Positions 39,631 through 50,203 are shown, numbered from the stretch's first letter. The stretch is DNA of 60,648 nt from Flavobacteriales bacterium UBA4466 (GCA_905182895.1 CAJJDD010000010.1:1-60648), one strand, 5' to 3'. Notes: generated by a model not told the origin, from the sequence alone. Translations and numbers: made by a program.

Positions 39631-40083
39631 CTATTCCTTATTTTTTGAATCTATAAAAATTGTAACTGGACCATCATTGGTTAGAGAGACTTTCATGTCG
39701 GCTCCGAATTCGCCAGATTGAATTTCTTTTCCTAAAGTCTGGGACAGCTGTTTTTTGAAGTCTTCGTAAAGAGGGATAGCTACCTCTGGTCTAGCAGCTT
39801 TGATGTATGAAGGTCTGTTTCCTTTTTTGGTTTTGGCGTGTAAAGTAAACTGGCTTACGACTATAATTTCTCCATTGACATCTTTAATATCGAGGTTCAT
39901 TTTGTCTTCATTGTCGGAGAAAGTCGATAGTTGAGTAATTTTTTTAGCTAGCCATTCTAGGTCATCTTTTCCGTCTTCGGCTTCTATTCCTATAAGGATT
40001 AAAAACCCGTGGGCTATAGCTGCCACTGGCTGGTTAGAAATGACTACGCTAGCCTCAGAAACGCGTTGCAATAATGCTCTCAT
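39631..40083 (-). CDS. dtd: D-aminoacyl-tRNA deacylase
   Basis: 150 aa, intact. Releases D-amino acids from mischarged tRNA. Family motifs: MRALLQRVSEASVVI at the start, IVVSQFTLHAKTKKGNRPS (the SQxT motif) and SLTNDGPVTIFIDS (the GPVT cross-subunit Pro motif). The Q-R codons near the start contain a copy of the GCGTTGCAA motif. Same strand as the MazG-like gene, about 115 bases upstream of it. Confidence 0.95.
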   Translation of the reverse strand: MRALLQRVSEASVVISNQPVAAIAHGFLILIGIEAEDGKDDLEWLAKKITQLSTFSDNEDKMNLDIKDVNGEIIVVSQFTLHAKTKKGNRPSYIKAARPEVAIPLYEDFKKQLSQTLGKEIQSGEFGADMKVSLTNDGPVTIFIDSKNKE

Positions 40084-40519
40084 AAAACAAATCTACTGTT
40101 AACTATGGATAAACTATCCAGCAAGAACAGAATTCTAGGGGGTAAAGTGAAGACGGTATTTGATTAATCAAACCTTTTTCGAGGCTTTGATTTCGATTAA
40201 ATTGTGCTAAATAGGTTGGTGTGTTTGGTCTGCTTCCTTTGCCGTTCTCGTTACATCTTCTGGCGGCTTAGTTCATCTAGGCAAGAGTTAAAAACACTCA
40301 GTGGGATGAAAACCGAGAATAAGCAAGCAGTCGGCCTGGATTAATGGCGGTGGAATGAAGAAAATTATGTGTAGAGTAAGTCAGTTTTAAATCTTTTGTG
40401 CTTGTTGGATTTAGTGGAGATGAAATTACTGTGGAAAATACACGAAAATCAGAGGAAAACTATACTGTTTACTGTTAGATGAACTATTATCTTTGCGCAG
40501 CAATAAAAAGCACTTTCAC
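40084..40519 (+). promoter_or_regulatory. 436-base intergenic region with a purL -7 element
   Basis: This gap between divergent dtd and purL has no ORF I can support. TATCTTTG at 40488-40495 is a good match to the TAnnTTTG -7 element and would start transcription near 40502, just before the purL ATG at 40520. The -33 element is weak. I looked for purine or PRPP riboswitch cores and for RNase P, tmRNA and tRNA signatures and found none I would defend. Confidence 0.4.
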
Positions 40520-42775
40520 ATGAGCGTAGTATCTACTTCAGTAGCTGAAGCTACATTAGAACAGGCAGAAGAAATGGGTCTAAGACCTGAAGAGTTTGAG
40601 ATGATCAAAGGAATTATGGGTAGAACCCCTAATTTCACTGAGATGTGTATATATTCCGTAATGTGGAGTGAGCACTGTTCTTATAAGAATTCTATTAAAT
40701 GGTTGAAAACATTGCCTAAAAAAGGGCCTCACATGCTCGTAGAAGCAGGTGAAGAAAATGCGGGTGTTGTAGATATTGGAGATGGATTAGGATGTGCTTT
40801 TAAAATAGAAAGTCATAATCATCCATCTGCCATAGAGCCTTATCAAGGAGCTGCGACAGGTGTGGGTGGAATAAATAGAGATATATTCACCATGGGCGCT
40901 CGTCCTATCGCGCAGCTGAATTCGTTAAGGTTCGGTAAGCTGAATAACGAAAAAACGAAGTGGTTACTCGAAGGAGTAGTGAAAGGAATAGGCGATTACG
41001 GAAATGCTTTCGGGATTCCTGTAGTGGGAGGGGAAGTGTTCTTTGATGAGTCTTACCAAACAAATCCATTAGTGAATGCAATGAGTGCAGGGATTTTATC
41101 TACGGATAAAATTATTTCTGCCACTGCCAAAGGGCCGGGAAACTCAGTGTATATTGTAGGATCTGCTACAGGGAAAGACGGAATCCAGGGTGCTTCATTC
41201 GCCTCTAAAGACATCACTGCAGATTCTGCAGATGATTTACCATCTGTTCAAGTAGGTGATCCATTTCAAGAGAAATTATTATTAGAAGCTTCTTTGGAAT
41301 TAGCTGAAACGGATGCTGTAGTGGGGATGCAGGATATGGGAGCCGCAGGAATTACGTGTTCTTCTACAGAGATGAGTGCTGCCGGAAAGGTAGGGATGAA
41401 AATCAATTTGGATAAAGTCCCTAAGAGACAGGAAGACATGAAGCCTTTCGAGATTTTACTAAGTGAATCTCAGGAGAGAATGTTGGTGGTGGTGCATAAG
41501 GGAAAAGAAAAAATAGTAGAAGATATCTTCGAGAAGTGGGATCTTCATGCGGTAGAGATAGGAGAAGTAGTAGAAGGTGATACCGTAACGTTCTCTATGA
41601 AAGGAGAGGTAGTGGCTGAGGTTTCAGCTCACTCATTAGTTCTAGGAGGAGGAGCTCCTGTTTATGATAGAGAGTCTAAAGAGCCAGCCTATTATGCTGA
41701 GAATCTTAAATTCAATCTAGATGATATCGAGGTTCCTGATATGGATAGGATTAAAAGGATAGCTTCAGCCTTATTAGGCTTACCAAACATTGCATCCAAA
41801 AGATGGGTTTGGGAGCAGTATGATACTATGGTAGGAACGGCAAACATGTGTACGAATAAACCTTCGGATGCAGCGATAGTGAATATCAAAGGAACGAATA
41901 AAGCGATCGCTTTAACTGTTGATTGCAACGCTAGATATGTAAACAACGACCCAGAGATAGGGACTCAAATAGCCGTGGCTGAGGCTGCTAGAAATATTTC
42001 TTGTACAGGAGCTGTGCCTTCTGCCATAACGAATTGTTTGAATTTCGGAAACCCATATAATCCAGAGGTTTACTGGCAGTTTGAAGGAGCGATAAAAGGA
42101 ATGAGTAAAGCCTGTCTAGCATTCGGAACGCCAGTGACAGGTGGGAATGTAAGTTTCTATAACCAATCAGCTGTTGAAGACGGTTCGGCCAGTCCGGTAT
42201 TTCCTACGCCTACGATAGGAATGTTAGGGGTAATGAAGGACAAGTCTCTTCATACTAGCTTAGATTTTAAATATAAGGGAGACCTGATTTTCATGTTGGG
42301 AGATTCTCAAAATTGTTTAGGGTCTAGTGAATACTTATCTACGCTTTTAGAAGTAAAAAATTCTCCTGCGCCTTACTTCAACTTAGAGGAAGAAGTGAAA
42401 ATTCAAGCATGTGTAAGAGGATTGATAGAAAACAACTTTATCAATGCAGCGCATGATGTGAGTGATGGTGGTTTATATACAGCACTCGTAGAGATGGGAA
42501 TGCCAAGTCTTTTAGGGTTTGATATAGTTTCAGATTCTGAAATAAGAATGGATGCCTTCTTATTCGGTGAAGCTCAGGGAAGAATTTTAGTTTCACTAGT
42601 AGAGGAGGATGAGGATAATTTCTTAGACTATATAGGGGAACAAGGGATAAGCTGCACATTGCTAGGGCATGTTACTAAAGGAAAGATTCATGTAGATGGA
42701 GATCATTTTGGTTTTATTAATGAAGCCAAGAATACGTTTGATACTTCTCTCGAGAAAAGAATGGCTGCTATTTAA
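40520..42775 (+). CDS. purL: Phosphoribosylformylglycinamidine synthase subunit PurL
   Basis: Small-type PurL of about 751 aa, intact; catalyses the ATP-dependent FGAR to FGAM step of purine synthesis with PurQ and PurS. Start ATG 40520 (MSVVSTSVAEATLEQAEEMG); a TTG at 40493 is in frame but falls inside the promoter. Motifs: SVMWSEHCSYKNSIKWLK, KIESHNHPSAIEPYQGAATG, INRDIFTMGARPIAQLNSLR, QDMGAAGITCSSTEMSA and AINAAHDVSDGG-like NAAHDVSDGGLYTALVEMG. PurQ and PurS are not in the window. Confidence 0.96.
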   Translation: MSVVSTSVAEATLEQAEEMGLRPEEFEMIKGIMGRTPNFTEMCIYSVMWSEHCSYKNSIKWLKTLPKKGPHMLVEAGEENAGVVDIGDGLGCAFKIESHNHPSAIEPYQGAATGVGGINRDIFTMGARPIAQLNSLRFGKLNNEKTKWLLEGVVKGIGDYGNAFGIPVVGGEVFFDESYQTNPLVNAMSAGILSTDKIISATAKGPGNSVYIVGSATGKDGIQGASFASKDITADSADDLPSVQVGDPFQEKLLLEASLELAETDAVVGMQDMGAAGITCSSTEMSAAGKVGMKINLDKVPKRQEDMKPFEILLSESQERMLVVVHKGKEKIVEDIFEKWDLHAVEIGEVVEGDTVTFSMKGEVVAEVSAHSLVLGGGAPVYDRESKEPAYYAENLKFNLDDIEVPDMDRIKRIASALLGLPNIASKRWVWEQYDTMVGTANMCTNKPSDAAIVNIKGTNKAIALTVDCNARYVNNDPEIGTQIAVAEAARNISCTGAVPSAITNCLNFGNPYNPEVYWQFEGAIKGMSKACLAFGTPVTGGNVSFYNQSAVEDGSASPVFPTPTIGMLGVMKDKSLHTSLDFKYKGDLIFMLGDSQNCLGSSEYLSTLLEVKNSPAPYFNLEEEVKIQACVRGLIENNFINAAHDVSDGGLYTALVEMGMPSLLGFDIVSDSEIRMDAFLFGEAQGRILVSLVEEDEDNFLDYIGEQGISCTLLGHVTKGKIHVDGDHFGFINEAKNTFDTSLEKRMAAI

Positions 42776-42837
42776 GAGTTGTTTAGTCAATTTCTTGAAT
42801 TTTGATTCGTTATAGCTAAATCATATAACTCTAAGGT

Positions 42838-43635
42838 TTGAATTTAATTAAGTACATCTTCAGTAAAGCGTTCGTTAGAACATTAGTTAAAGCAGGATTA
42901 TTCGCTCTGCTATTAGTGGCTTTAGCCTGGTTTTTTCTTAGGTTTTACACCAAACACGCAGAGAAGGTGGTAGTTCCTAAAGTAGAGGGAATGATCTTAA
43001 ACGAAGCTATTTCTAAGCTTAAAGAGTCTACTTTATCTTACAAGCTCATAGACTCCACCTTCGTTAAAGGGAAGGCAGGGATTGTTTACGCTCAGATTCC
43101 AACAGACAGTTCTTTGGTTAAATCAGAGAGAGAGATTTATTTAAAGGTCTACCGCACTATTCCGCCACAAAAGCCCGTTAGGTTCAAGGTGGGTGAACCA
43201 CTAGAAATAGCCAAGACAAAGATGCTAAGTAAAGGTTTTGAAATAGAAACTAAGTACCAGCCGGGAGAATTTAATAATGTAGTTCTAGGGGCGTATTATG
43301 GTGAAGAGGAGCTAAAGGATGGAGATTTAGTAGGCATGGGAGAAAAGATTAAACTCGTAGTAAGTGAGAGAAAATCTACTAAAGTATCTTTGCCAAACCT
43401 TTATGGAATGAGCTTAGATGGAGTGAAGTCTAGTCTAGGAGCATTGTCTTTAAATCTAGATTTCCCGTTGTATGATGCTTCTGTTATTTCTAAAAGTGAT
43501 ACCCTAAATGCTCAGGTGTTTAAGCAGATGCCTAAGTATCTTAATGGAAAAAAAATTCGTGCTGGAAGTGCAGTGAATGTATGGCTGAAACTGGGTGTGG
43601 AAGCGCCAGTAGAGGATTTACCAAACGTAGACTAA
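42838..43635 (+). CDS. Membrane-anchored PASTA-domain protein
   Basis: 265 aa, one N-terminal membrane helix (about 18-36) and three PASTA-like repeats outside: VVPKVEGMILNEAISKLKES, PVRFKVGEPLEIAKTKMLSK and KVSLPNLYGMSLDGVKSSLG. PASTA domains bind peptidoglycan or lipid II fragments; there is no kinase or transpeptidase domain here. The only sensible start is TTG 42838, since the next ATG lies inside repeat 1. One base separates it from the T9SS cargo gene, and rluD follows; this PASTA-rluD pairing is common in Bacteroidota. Confidence 0.85.
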   Translation: MNLIKYIFSKAFVRTLVKAGLFALLLVALAWFFLRFYTKHAEKVVVPKVEGMILNEAISKLKESTLSYKLIDSTFVKGKAGIVYAQIPTDSSLVKSEREIYLKVYRTIPPQKPVRFKVGEPLEIAKTKMLSKGFEIETKYQPGEFNNVVLGAYYGEEELKDGDLVGMGEKIKLVVSERKSTKVSLPNLYGMSLDGVKSSLGALSLNLDFPLYDASVISKSDTLNAQVFKQMPKYLNGKKIRAGSAVNVWLKLGVEAPVEDLPNVD

Positions 43636-43636
43636 T

Positions 43637-45529
43637 ATGAATAAAACATTTTTGGCAGGCCTAATTTTAGTTTTAGCTGTCTCGAGCTCTATGGCTCAAG
43701 AAATAACGCGCCCATTAACGATGAGTGTGGAACAAGCGGAGCAATTCCAGATAGAATCAAGATATCCTGAAAGGGCGATGTCTGTGAATAGAGCAGCTGG
43801 GATAACGCTTCCTTTTATAGATGATTTCAGCAGGTATTCTCTAGCTACTAATGATCCTGAAATCCCTTTGGACTGGCAAATGTGGGTAGACAAATCGGCT
43901 AGAATAAATAGTTCGCTACCTATAAATCCTCCGACTAAAGGAGTGGCCACGTTAGATGGTTTAGATCAAACAGGATATCCCTATGATTTTTCTAATGAGT
44001 TTTCTTACGGAAGTGCAGATACGCTTACATCCTGCCCTATAGATTTATCTAGTTATACCGATGCAGACAGCGTGAAACTGGTCTTTTATTATGAAGGTGG
44101 AGGTCTTGGAAACGCGCCTGATCTGGAGGATGAGCTTTTTGTGGAGTTTTTAGTGCCGAATAGTAACCCTCCGTTATGGCAGCAAGTATGGTCTACTCCG
44201 GGTGTAGGATCCACAGAGTTTCAGCGTGCATTTATTCATGTAAATGATGTGTTGTGGCTAGAGGAAGATTTTCAATTTAGATTCAGAAACTTTTCTACAC
44301 TTAGTGGAAATGTAGATCACTGGCATATAGATTATGTATGGATGGATGATGGCATTGTAGATGCCGATTTTAGTATCGTAGACGTTTCTGCTAATGGGAA
44401 TAGAACTACTTTATTACAGGGCTACCATACCATTCCTTGGGAGCATTACCAGAGTGCTACTGCAGGGTTTATGGCTCCCAACTTCCCAGTGAGTTTTAGA
44501 AACTTAGATGAGGATAGAAACATCTCTTTTGGAACCGAAATTTCCTTTGAAGGTACAGTGATTGCTGATTTTAGCCAGCAGTTAAGTACCGCATTAAATG
44601 GATTTTCTACTTTCGGACAGCCATTTAGCATTAATGACAATACTCCCAACAGCTTTACGTATCCTACTGATGTAAATGATACATGTGCTACATTCTTGGT
44701 AAAACACTTTTGTAACACCACGCCTGATATAAATGCGGTAAATGATACATTAGAGTTCGAGCAAAATTTCGGGAACTATTACGCATATGATGATGGTTCT
44801 GCAGAGGGTGCGTATGCCTTAAATGAGCCTGGTAGCGGCACTGCTATGAGGTTTAATAATCTCTTAGAAGACTCTTTAGTCGGACTTCTAATTCATTTCT
44901 CTCCGTTTACATTAAATAATTCTAACGAAACTTTTTTATTGAGAGTATGGGAGGACAACTCCGGAGAGCCTGGGTTAGAGCTTGAAGAAAATTTCGAGCT
45001 ACATTCTCCAGGTTACTATGCTGAAGGTTATGATGTTTTCGAATTCTACGAATATGATACGCCCGTGAACATTCCTTTAGGAAATTTTCATGTAGGAATA
45101 GTTCAGACGAATAATACAGAACTCAACATAGGCTACGATAAGAGTTTCAATGCGAATTCTGCTAACCTAAAATTTAAGTTAGGGCCATTTGGCTCTTGGA
45201 CACAAAGTGGTGTGCAAGGTTCATTGATGATTAGACCCGTTTTTCAGTCTGATAAGCAGTTAGAGTGGGACTTCGTAGATGTAGATGAGATTAGTGCAGA
45301 GCTATTAGAGTTTACGGTATATCCTAATCCAGCGCAGTCAGTTATTTCTTCAGGTTCATTTGTTTACGGACGTACGCTGCGTGTTCTTAATTCATTAGGA
45401 GCGGTGGTGAAAGAAGAAGTAATCGTTTCATCTCAGGTAGATATATCTGATTTATCACAAGGAATTTATGTTTCTCAACTACTAGAAAATGGTTCTGTAG
45501 TAGGAATGACTAAATTCATAAAAAATTAA
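43637..45529 (+). CDS. Secreted protein with T9SS type A sorting domain
   Basis: 630 aa, intact. Signal peptide NKTFLAGLILVLAVSSSMAQ; a large beta-rich body containing LPFIDDFSRYSLATNDPEIP, a galactose-binding/MAM-like region (FVEFLVPNSNPPLWQQVWST, NVDHWHIDYVWMDDGI) and YYAYDDGSAEGAYALNEPG. The last ~80 residues are the T9SS domain (FTVYPNPAQSVISSGSF ... MTKFIKN). Exported through the outer membrane; ligand or activity unknown. Shares an operon with the PASTA protein and rluD. Confidence 0.85.
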   Translation: MNKTFLAGLILVLAVSSSMAQEITRPLTMSVEQAEQFQIESRYPERAMSVNRAAGITLPFIDDFSRYSLATNDPEIPLDWQMWVDKSARINSSLPINPPTKGVATLDGLDQTGYPYDFSNEFSYGSADTLTSCPIDLSSYTDADSVKLVFYYEGGGLGNAPDLEDELFVEFLVPNSNPPLWQQVWSTPGVGSTEFQRAFIHVNDVLWLEEDFQFRFRNFSTLSGNVDHWHIDYVWMDDGIVDADFSIVDVSANGNRTTLLQGYHTIPWEHYQSATAGFMAPNFPVSFRNLDEDRNISFGTEISFEGTVIADFSQQLSTALNGFSTFGQPFSINDNTPNSFTYPTDVNDTCATFLVKHFCNTTPDINAVNDTLEFEQNFGNYYAYDDGSAEGAYALNEPGSGTAMRFNNLLEDSLVGLLIHFSPFTLNNSNETFLLRVWEDNSGEPGLELEENFELHSPGYYAEGYDVFEFYEYDTPVNIPLGNFHVGIVQTNNTELNIGYDKSFNANSANLKFKLGPFGSWTQSGVQGSLMIRPVFQSDKQLEWDFVDVDEISAELLEFTVYPNPAQSVISSGSFVYGRTLRVLNSLGAVVKEEVIVSSQVDISDLSQGIYVSQLLENGSVVGMTKFIKN

Positions 45530-45534
45530 ACCAA

Positions 45535-46560
45535 TTGGAAGCTACAGACAGGACTATAGAAGATGGAGATGAGTTATTTGAACATTTCAAATATGTAGCA
45601 GACCCAGGTCAACAGCTATTACGCGTAGATAAGTTTTTATGTGATAGACTCCCTAATACTTCTAGGAATAGAATTCAGCTGAGTGCAAAAGCAGGGTTTG
45701 TGAAGGTAAATGACGCCTCTGTGAAGCCAAACTTTAGAATCCGTCCCCATGACGTGATTACACTAGAGCTTCCGTTCCCTATTAGAGATAAAGAAATAGT
45801 TCCAGAAGATTTAGACTTAGAGATACTTTATGAAGATGATGAGGTGCTCGTACTGAATAAGGAAGCGGGCATGGTAGTTCATCCTGGCTATGGAAATTAC
45901 ACTGGAACGTTGGTGCATGGGTTAATGCATCATTTTAACAAGTTGCCAAGTGGGAGTAATCCTCAGAGACCTGGGTTAGTTCATAGGTTAGATAAACTTA
46001 CGACTGGTGTAATGGTAGTGGCCAAGAGTGATGACTCACTGGCACATTTAGCCAAGCAGTTTTATGATAGAAGCACAGAAAGAAGGTACTGGGCACTAGT
46101 TTGGGGAGATTTATCTGAAGATGGTACAGTAACTGGAAACCTAGCTAGAAGTCTTAAAAACAGAAAGCTTATGGAGTTATGAAGATCCTTCATAGGTAAG
46201 CATGCTGTTACGCATTATCAAAGTGATTAAGAGATTAGGTATGTAACTATTGGTAGAATGTAATCTAGAAACTGGTAGAACGCATCAGATTCGTGTTCAC
46301 ATGAACACATTGGTCATCCGTTATTTAACGACTAGAATACGGTGGAGATAAAATATCTGAAAGGAACAGTTTTACAAGTACAGACAGTTGTGATGAACTG
46401 TTTAGTCTAATTCCCAGGGCAGGCACTTCATGCTAAAAGTTTAGGCTTTGAGCACCCTAAAACTGGAAAGTTTATGTCTTTCGAAAAGGAAGTTCCAGAA
46501 GGGTATAGTCAGCTGCTAGAAAAGTGGGAAAAGTATTCTAAGCAGATGCTGGATTCGTAG
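45535..46560 (+). CDS. rluD: 23S rRNA pseudouridine synthase RluD family (frameshifted)
   Basis: S4 domain first (LRVDKFLCDRLPNTSRNRIQ, GFVKVNDASVKPNFRIRPHD), then the catalytic domain with RPGLVHRLDKLTTGVMVVAK, where H-R-L-D holds the catalytic Asp. The frame breaks near 46180, after SLKNRKLME. Later pieces, ECNLETGRTHQIRVHM and ALHAKSLGFEHPKTGKFMSF, lie in shifting frames to TAG 46558. About 340 aa. Start is TTG 45535, five bases after the previous stop. At least three slips between 46180 and 46420. Confidence 0.9.
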
Positions 46561-46606
46561 TAATTATAAATCGGGAGTTATTAACCATGTATAATTAGAT
46601 CAGTCC

Positions 46607-47047
46607 ATGAATTTTAACATCCGAGTCTACGCCCTTATTACTAATGAAAATGAAGAAATTCTTCTGGCTGATGAAGAATATTTGGGCAAGCTATTCACCA
46701 AATTTCCTGGAGGAGGAGTAGAGTGGGGAGAAGGTATTTATGATGCATTGCAACGCGAATCTCGGGAAGAGCTTCATCAAGAGTTAACCAACACAGAACA
46801 TTTCTACACCACCGATTTTTTTCAGCAGAGTTCATTTAAAAAAACAGACCAACTCATTTCAGTCTATTACACTGCCAAACTTTCAAAACCAACAAAGTTA
46901 CTATTAGGAGAATTTCCTTTTGATTTCACTCATGGAAAACCTAGTTTTAGATGGGTGAAAATAGCTGAGTTGCGCCCCGAAGACCTCAAATTCCCGATAG
47001 ATAAATTGATGCTGGGAAAACTAAAAAAATCAATTAGCGAACTATAA
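46607..47047 (+). CDS. Nudix hydrolase
   Basis: 146 aa. The Nudix box runs through FPGGGVEWGEGIYDAL and QRESREELHQELT, giving G-x5-E-x7-R-E-x-x-E-E; the usual final Gly is His here. N-terminal NIRVYALITNENEEILLADE is a normal Nudix strand. Probable nucleoside-diphosphate-linked substrate, not identifiable. Ends 20 bases before the convergent hypothetical gene. Contains one GCGTTGCAA motif within the Nudix box codons. Confidence 0.85.
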   Translation: MNFNIRVYALITNENEEILLADEEYLGKLFTKFPGGGVEWGEGIYDALQRESREELHQELTNTEHFYTTDFFQQSSFKKTDQLISVYYTAKLSKPTKLLLGEFPFDFTHGKPSFRWVKIAELRPEDLKFPIDKLMLGKLKKSISEL

Positions 47048-47067
47048 ATACGAGCTCATCGGCCCAG

Positions 47068-47646
47068 TTAAACCCCTATTCTCCTCAGAACCTGATTTTC
47101 TACATTCTCGAAAAGTTGATCTGGAGTTTTAGTCCTCCATTTAACTTCATTTAGTTGGCCACCTGCTACTAGATAAGAATCTATATTTCCCTCCTGAAAA
47201 TCATCAAAAACATGCTGTCTAAGATTCATGGCAGCTATCCATCCATCATTATCCATCTACCTCTTCGAACCATTCCTCATAATAACAATCATCCGAGTAA
47301 TGAAAATTCAGCACATTTTCTGCTATCAATATGAAACTTGGTCACTCCATTATTCATAGAGCGTTTCCAGTATATTTCTTTTAAAATGCATAATGTCATT
47401 ATGCAGCAAGTCATTCCACTCACCTATTAACTCTATAATAGCATAACCTTGATCATAATCGGCAAAAAGGATTTTTATATACAGCGTAGGAGAACCCATA
47501 TTATCCCATTGTGGATGAATATAGTGGTCGTAAATGTATTCTGAACAGTAAAATTCACTGTATTCTTTTCCGAAAAACGGAGATGCTGGATCTTCGTTGC
47601 TCACGTAAAGTGCTCTCCAGTTATAATAGGGTTCTATCTCATGCAT
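47068..47646 (-). CDS. Conserved hypothetical protein next to murQ (frameshifted)
   Basis: Two in-track pieces belong together: MHEIEPYYNWRALYVSNEDP ... LYIKILFADYDQGYAIIELI ... NDIMHFKRNILETLYE (47646 to 47350), and GWIAAMNLRQHVFDDFQEGN ... EVKWRTKTPDQLFENVENQV to 47068. Between them the DNA still encodes VTKFHI, then AENVLNFHYSDDCYYEEWFEE in broken frames. About 190 aa repaired. I recognise it as a conserved flavobacterial protein of unknown function; it has no signal or membrane segment. Its start overlaps murQ by eight bases. Confidence 0.65.
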
Positions 47647-48448
47647 TCTTAGACTCTACTGCTTTTCTTACGCTTCCATAAGTTAATAATAATTCCTTGG
47701 CTTCTTTCTCTTCTATGTGTAACTGTTCCATAATCATGCTAGTACCTCTGGCTACCAGCTTATGATTACTAAGCTGCATATCTACCATTTTATTTCCTTT
47801 TACTTGTCCCAGTTTTATCATAAGAGCAGTAGAAATCATGTTCAATGTTAGCTTCTGCGCAGTTCCGGCTTTCATACGTGTACTACCTGTTACGAACTCT
47901 GGCCCAGTTTTCACTTCTATAGGAAACAGAGCTTCATTAGCTATGGCGCTATTAGGGTTGCATACGATACATCCTGTAAGAATATTATTAGCGTTGCAAT
48001 ATGCCAATGCTCCCACCACATAAGGTGTAGAACCAGAGGCGGCTATACCTATCACGGTATCTAATGAAGTGGGGTTATGTTTCAACAGGTCTTCCCAAGC
48101 TCCTGTAACGCTGTCCTCAGCATTTTCAACAGCTTTTCGAATAGCTATATCACCACCGGCGATGATACCGATCACTACGTTATCGTCTACTCCAAAGGTA
48201 GGAGGACATTCGCTAGCATCTAGTATTCCCAATCTGCCAGAAGTTCCTGCACCTATATAAAAAAGTCGACCACCATTCTTCATTCTGGAAAAAACGGCTT
48301 CTACCAGAGACTCTATAGCAGAAATTTCTGATTCCACAGCCAAAGCCACAGTTTGGTCTTCAGAGTTGATATTGCGAAGCAAATTTTCTGTGGACATCTT
48401 GTCCAATCCGTCATAATTTGAGTCCTGCTCGGTAAGAGGTTTATTCAT
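47639..48448 (-). CDS. murQ: N-acetylmuramic acid 6-phosphate etherase MurQ
   Basis: 269 aa, intact SIS-domain lyase that splits the lactyl ether of MurNAc-6-P to GlcNAc-6-P, feeding recycled or scavenged cell-wall sugar back to metabolism. Motifs: LTEQDSNYDGLDKMSTENLL, FYIGAGTSGRLGILDASECP (active-site Glu in ASEC), GIAASGSTPYVVGALAY and GSTRMKAGTAQKLTLNMIST. Links with the peptidoglycan theme of the window, although it is about 14 kb from the dcw operon. Confidence 0.96.
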   Translation of the reverse strand: MNKPLTEQDSNYDGLDKMSTENLLRNINSEDQTVALAVESEISAIESLVEAVFSRMKNGGRLFYIGAGTSGRLGILDASECPPTFGVDDNVVIGIIAGGDIAIRKAVENAEDSVTGAWEDLLKHNPTSLDTVIGIAASGSTPYVVGALAYCNANNILTGCIVCNPNSAIANEALFPIEVKTGPEFVTGSTRMKAGTAQKLTLNMISTALMIKLGQVKGNKMVDMQLSNHKLVARGTSMIMEQLHIEEKEAKELLLTYGSVRKAVESKNA

Positions 48449-48589
48449 AAAGCTAAATTAAGAAGCCCTATTTAGATTAAAAGACCATTAGACTGAGAGT
48501 TCTGCACAACTATTATGTAGATTCTAGAGTTTAGTAGAGTGCTTGTAGTGAACCAATCCGTAATTTTACTAAACTCTATTACCAATCAA

Positions 48590-50202
48590 ATGACGAATAA
48601 AATTCTAGTTACAGTTTTCATCCTTCTGAGCATGCTGCTTGATGTAAGTTTATATGCCCAAGAGGAAGAAGAAAAGAAAGAAAAAAAAGGAAGCATCACT
48701 TTTAAGATGGGGGCTGCCAGGCATGAGTTTTTAGATAAAAATTACAGAGGTGCTTTACTTATATATAGAGAGATACTTAAAATAGAAAAAGAACATACCA
48801 TGGCTCAGTATAGAAGTGCTGAATGTCATTATAAACTAAAGAGTTCGATCTGGCTTTAAAATATCTAGAAAAGGCTAAAGCGAATGACCCTGAAGTGGTG
48901 AAAGAAATGAATTTCTTTTATGGTCAGACTTACCACAGAATGGCACGATTGGATGAAGCTATATCTAGCTTTGAGAATTTCATAGCTACCGGTTCTAAAA
49001 GAACCATAGAGTATGAGTTAGCGCTAAAGTATTTAAATCAGTGCCAGTATGCCCAGCAGCTTATGAGTGAGCCTGTTCCTGTAGTAGTTGAGAATATAGG
49101 AAGAGAAATAAACTCTAGGTTCGATGATTATGCTCCGAGTGTAACCTCAGATGGAAAAACACTCATATTCACTTCGCGAAGGTCAGACACAGAAGGAGGA
49201 GAGATAGATGAGTCAAGCGATTATAAGTTCTTCGAGGACATCTACATTTCACAGTGGGATGAGAAGCTTGGCGAGTGGTCAGATGCAGAAAGTTTACCTG
49301 GGAATGTGAATACCAAAAAGTACGATGCAGTATTAAGTGTGGCTCCAGATGGGAACCAAATGTTTATCTATAAAAATGACGATAGATTGGCTGGAGATAT
49401 ATTCATGTCTCAAAGGAATAAAAAGACAGGTGACTGGTATGCTCCTGAAAAATTGGATAAGCCTATAAACACCAGTTATTATGAAGGTTCAGTAAGTATA
49501 ACGGCAGATGGAGGAAGCCTCTACTTTATCAGTGAAAGAACTGGTGGAGTTGGGAGAGGAGATATCTATAGGAGTCAAAAAGACAAAAAAGGTGACTGGG
49601 ACAAGCCTAAAAACCTAGGGAGAATTATTAATACATCAGATGATGAAAAGTTCGTGTTCATTCACCCTAACGGAAAAACGCTCTATTTTTCTTCCAAAGG
49701 CCACCAGACTATGGGTGGATATGACATATTTAAGTCAGAGCTCATAAATGGCGATTGGGGAACACCAGTAAACTTAGGATATCCTATTAATACGGTAAAT
49801 GAAGAGTCTACATTCTCGTTAACTGCAGATAACTCTAAGTTATTCGTAGCTGCAGAATATGAAGATTCTAATGGAGAGAGAGATATCTATGTAGCTGATG
49901 TAAGTAATTATGCACTTATATCCTCTGGTTATGATAATGGAACCTTCGTGAGTATAGTGGGTGATGTAACTATAGATGGTTCGCTAGCTAAAAAGGCGAC
50001 AGTGAAATTCTTCAATGCCAAGAGTGATAGATTTGTAGGAGAAGCAGTAACGAATAAAGAGGGAAGATGTAGAATTAACCTCACGGGAAACGAAGAGTAC
50101 CGAGTAGAGATAGTACACAAAGGATCCACTAATATCGTTATGGTAGATGCTAAAAGAATAGAAGGGTCGGACAATGTATTGAAATTTGATTGGAAATTCT
50201 AA
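48590..50202 (+). CDS. TPR/PD40-repeat envelope protein, PorE/OmpA-like architecture without OmpA domain (one frameshift)
   Basis: About 537 aa. Start ATG 48590 opens a signal peptide (TNKILVTVFILLSMLLDVSL); the in-frame codons from 48539 are upstream noise. After a Lys/Glu linker come TPR repeats (YRGALLIYREILKIEKEHT). The frame slips near 48840 and continues FDLALKYLEKAKANDP. Then PD40/WD40-like beta-propeller repeats: SVTSDGKTLIFTSRRSD, SVAPDGNQMFIYKND, SITADGGSLYFISERTGG, FIHPNGKTLYFSSKGHQTMG. A final Ig/carboxypeptidase-regulatory-like domain ends VLKFDWKF. T9SS PorE has a similar layout plus an OmpA domain, which is absent here. Confidence 0.75.
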
Positions 50203-50203
50203 C

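Noticed and set aside
40084-40500. Structured RNA (RNase P, tmRNA or purine riboswitch) upstream of purL
   Set aside because: Conserved cores of these RNAs were not found; only scattered short purine-rich strings resembled them.
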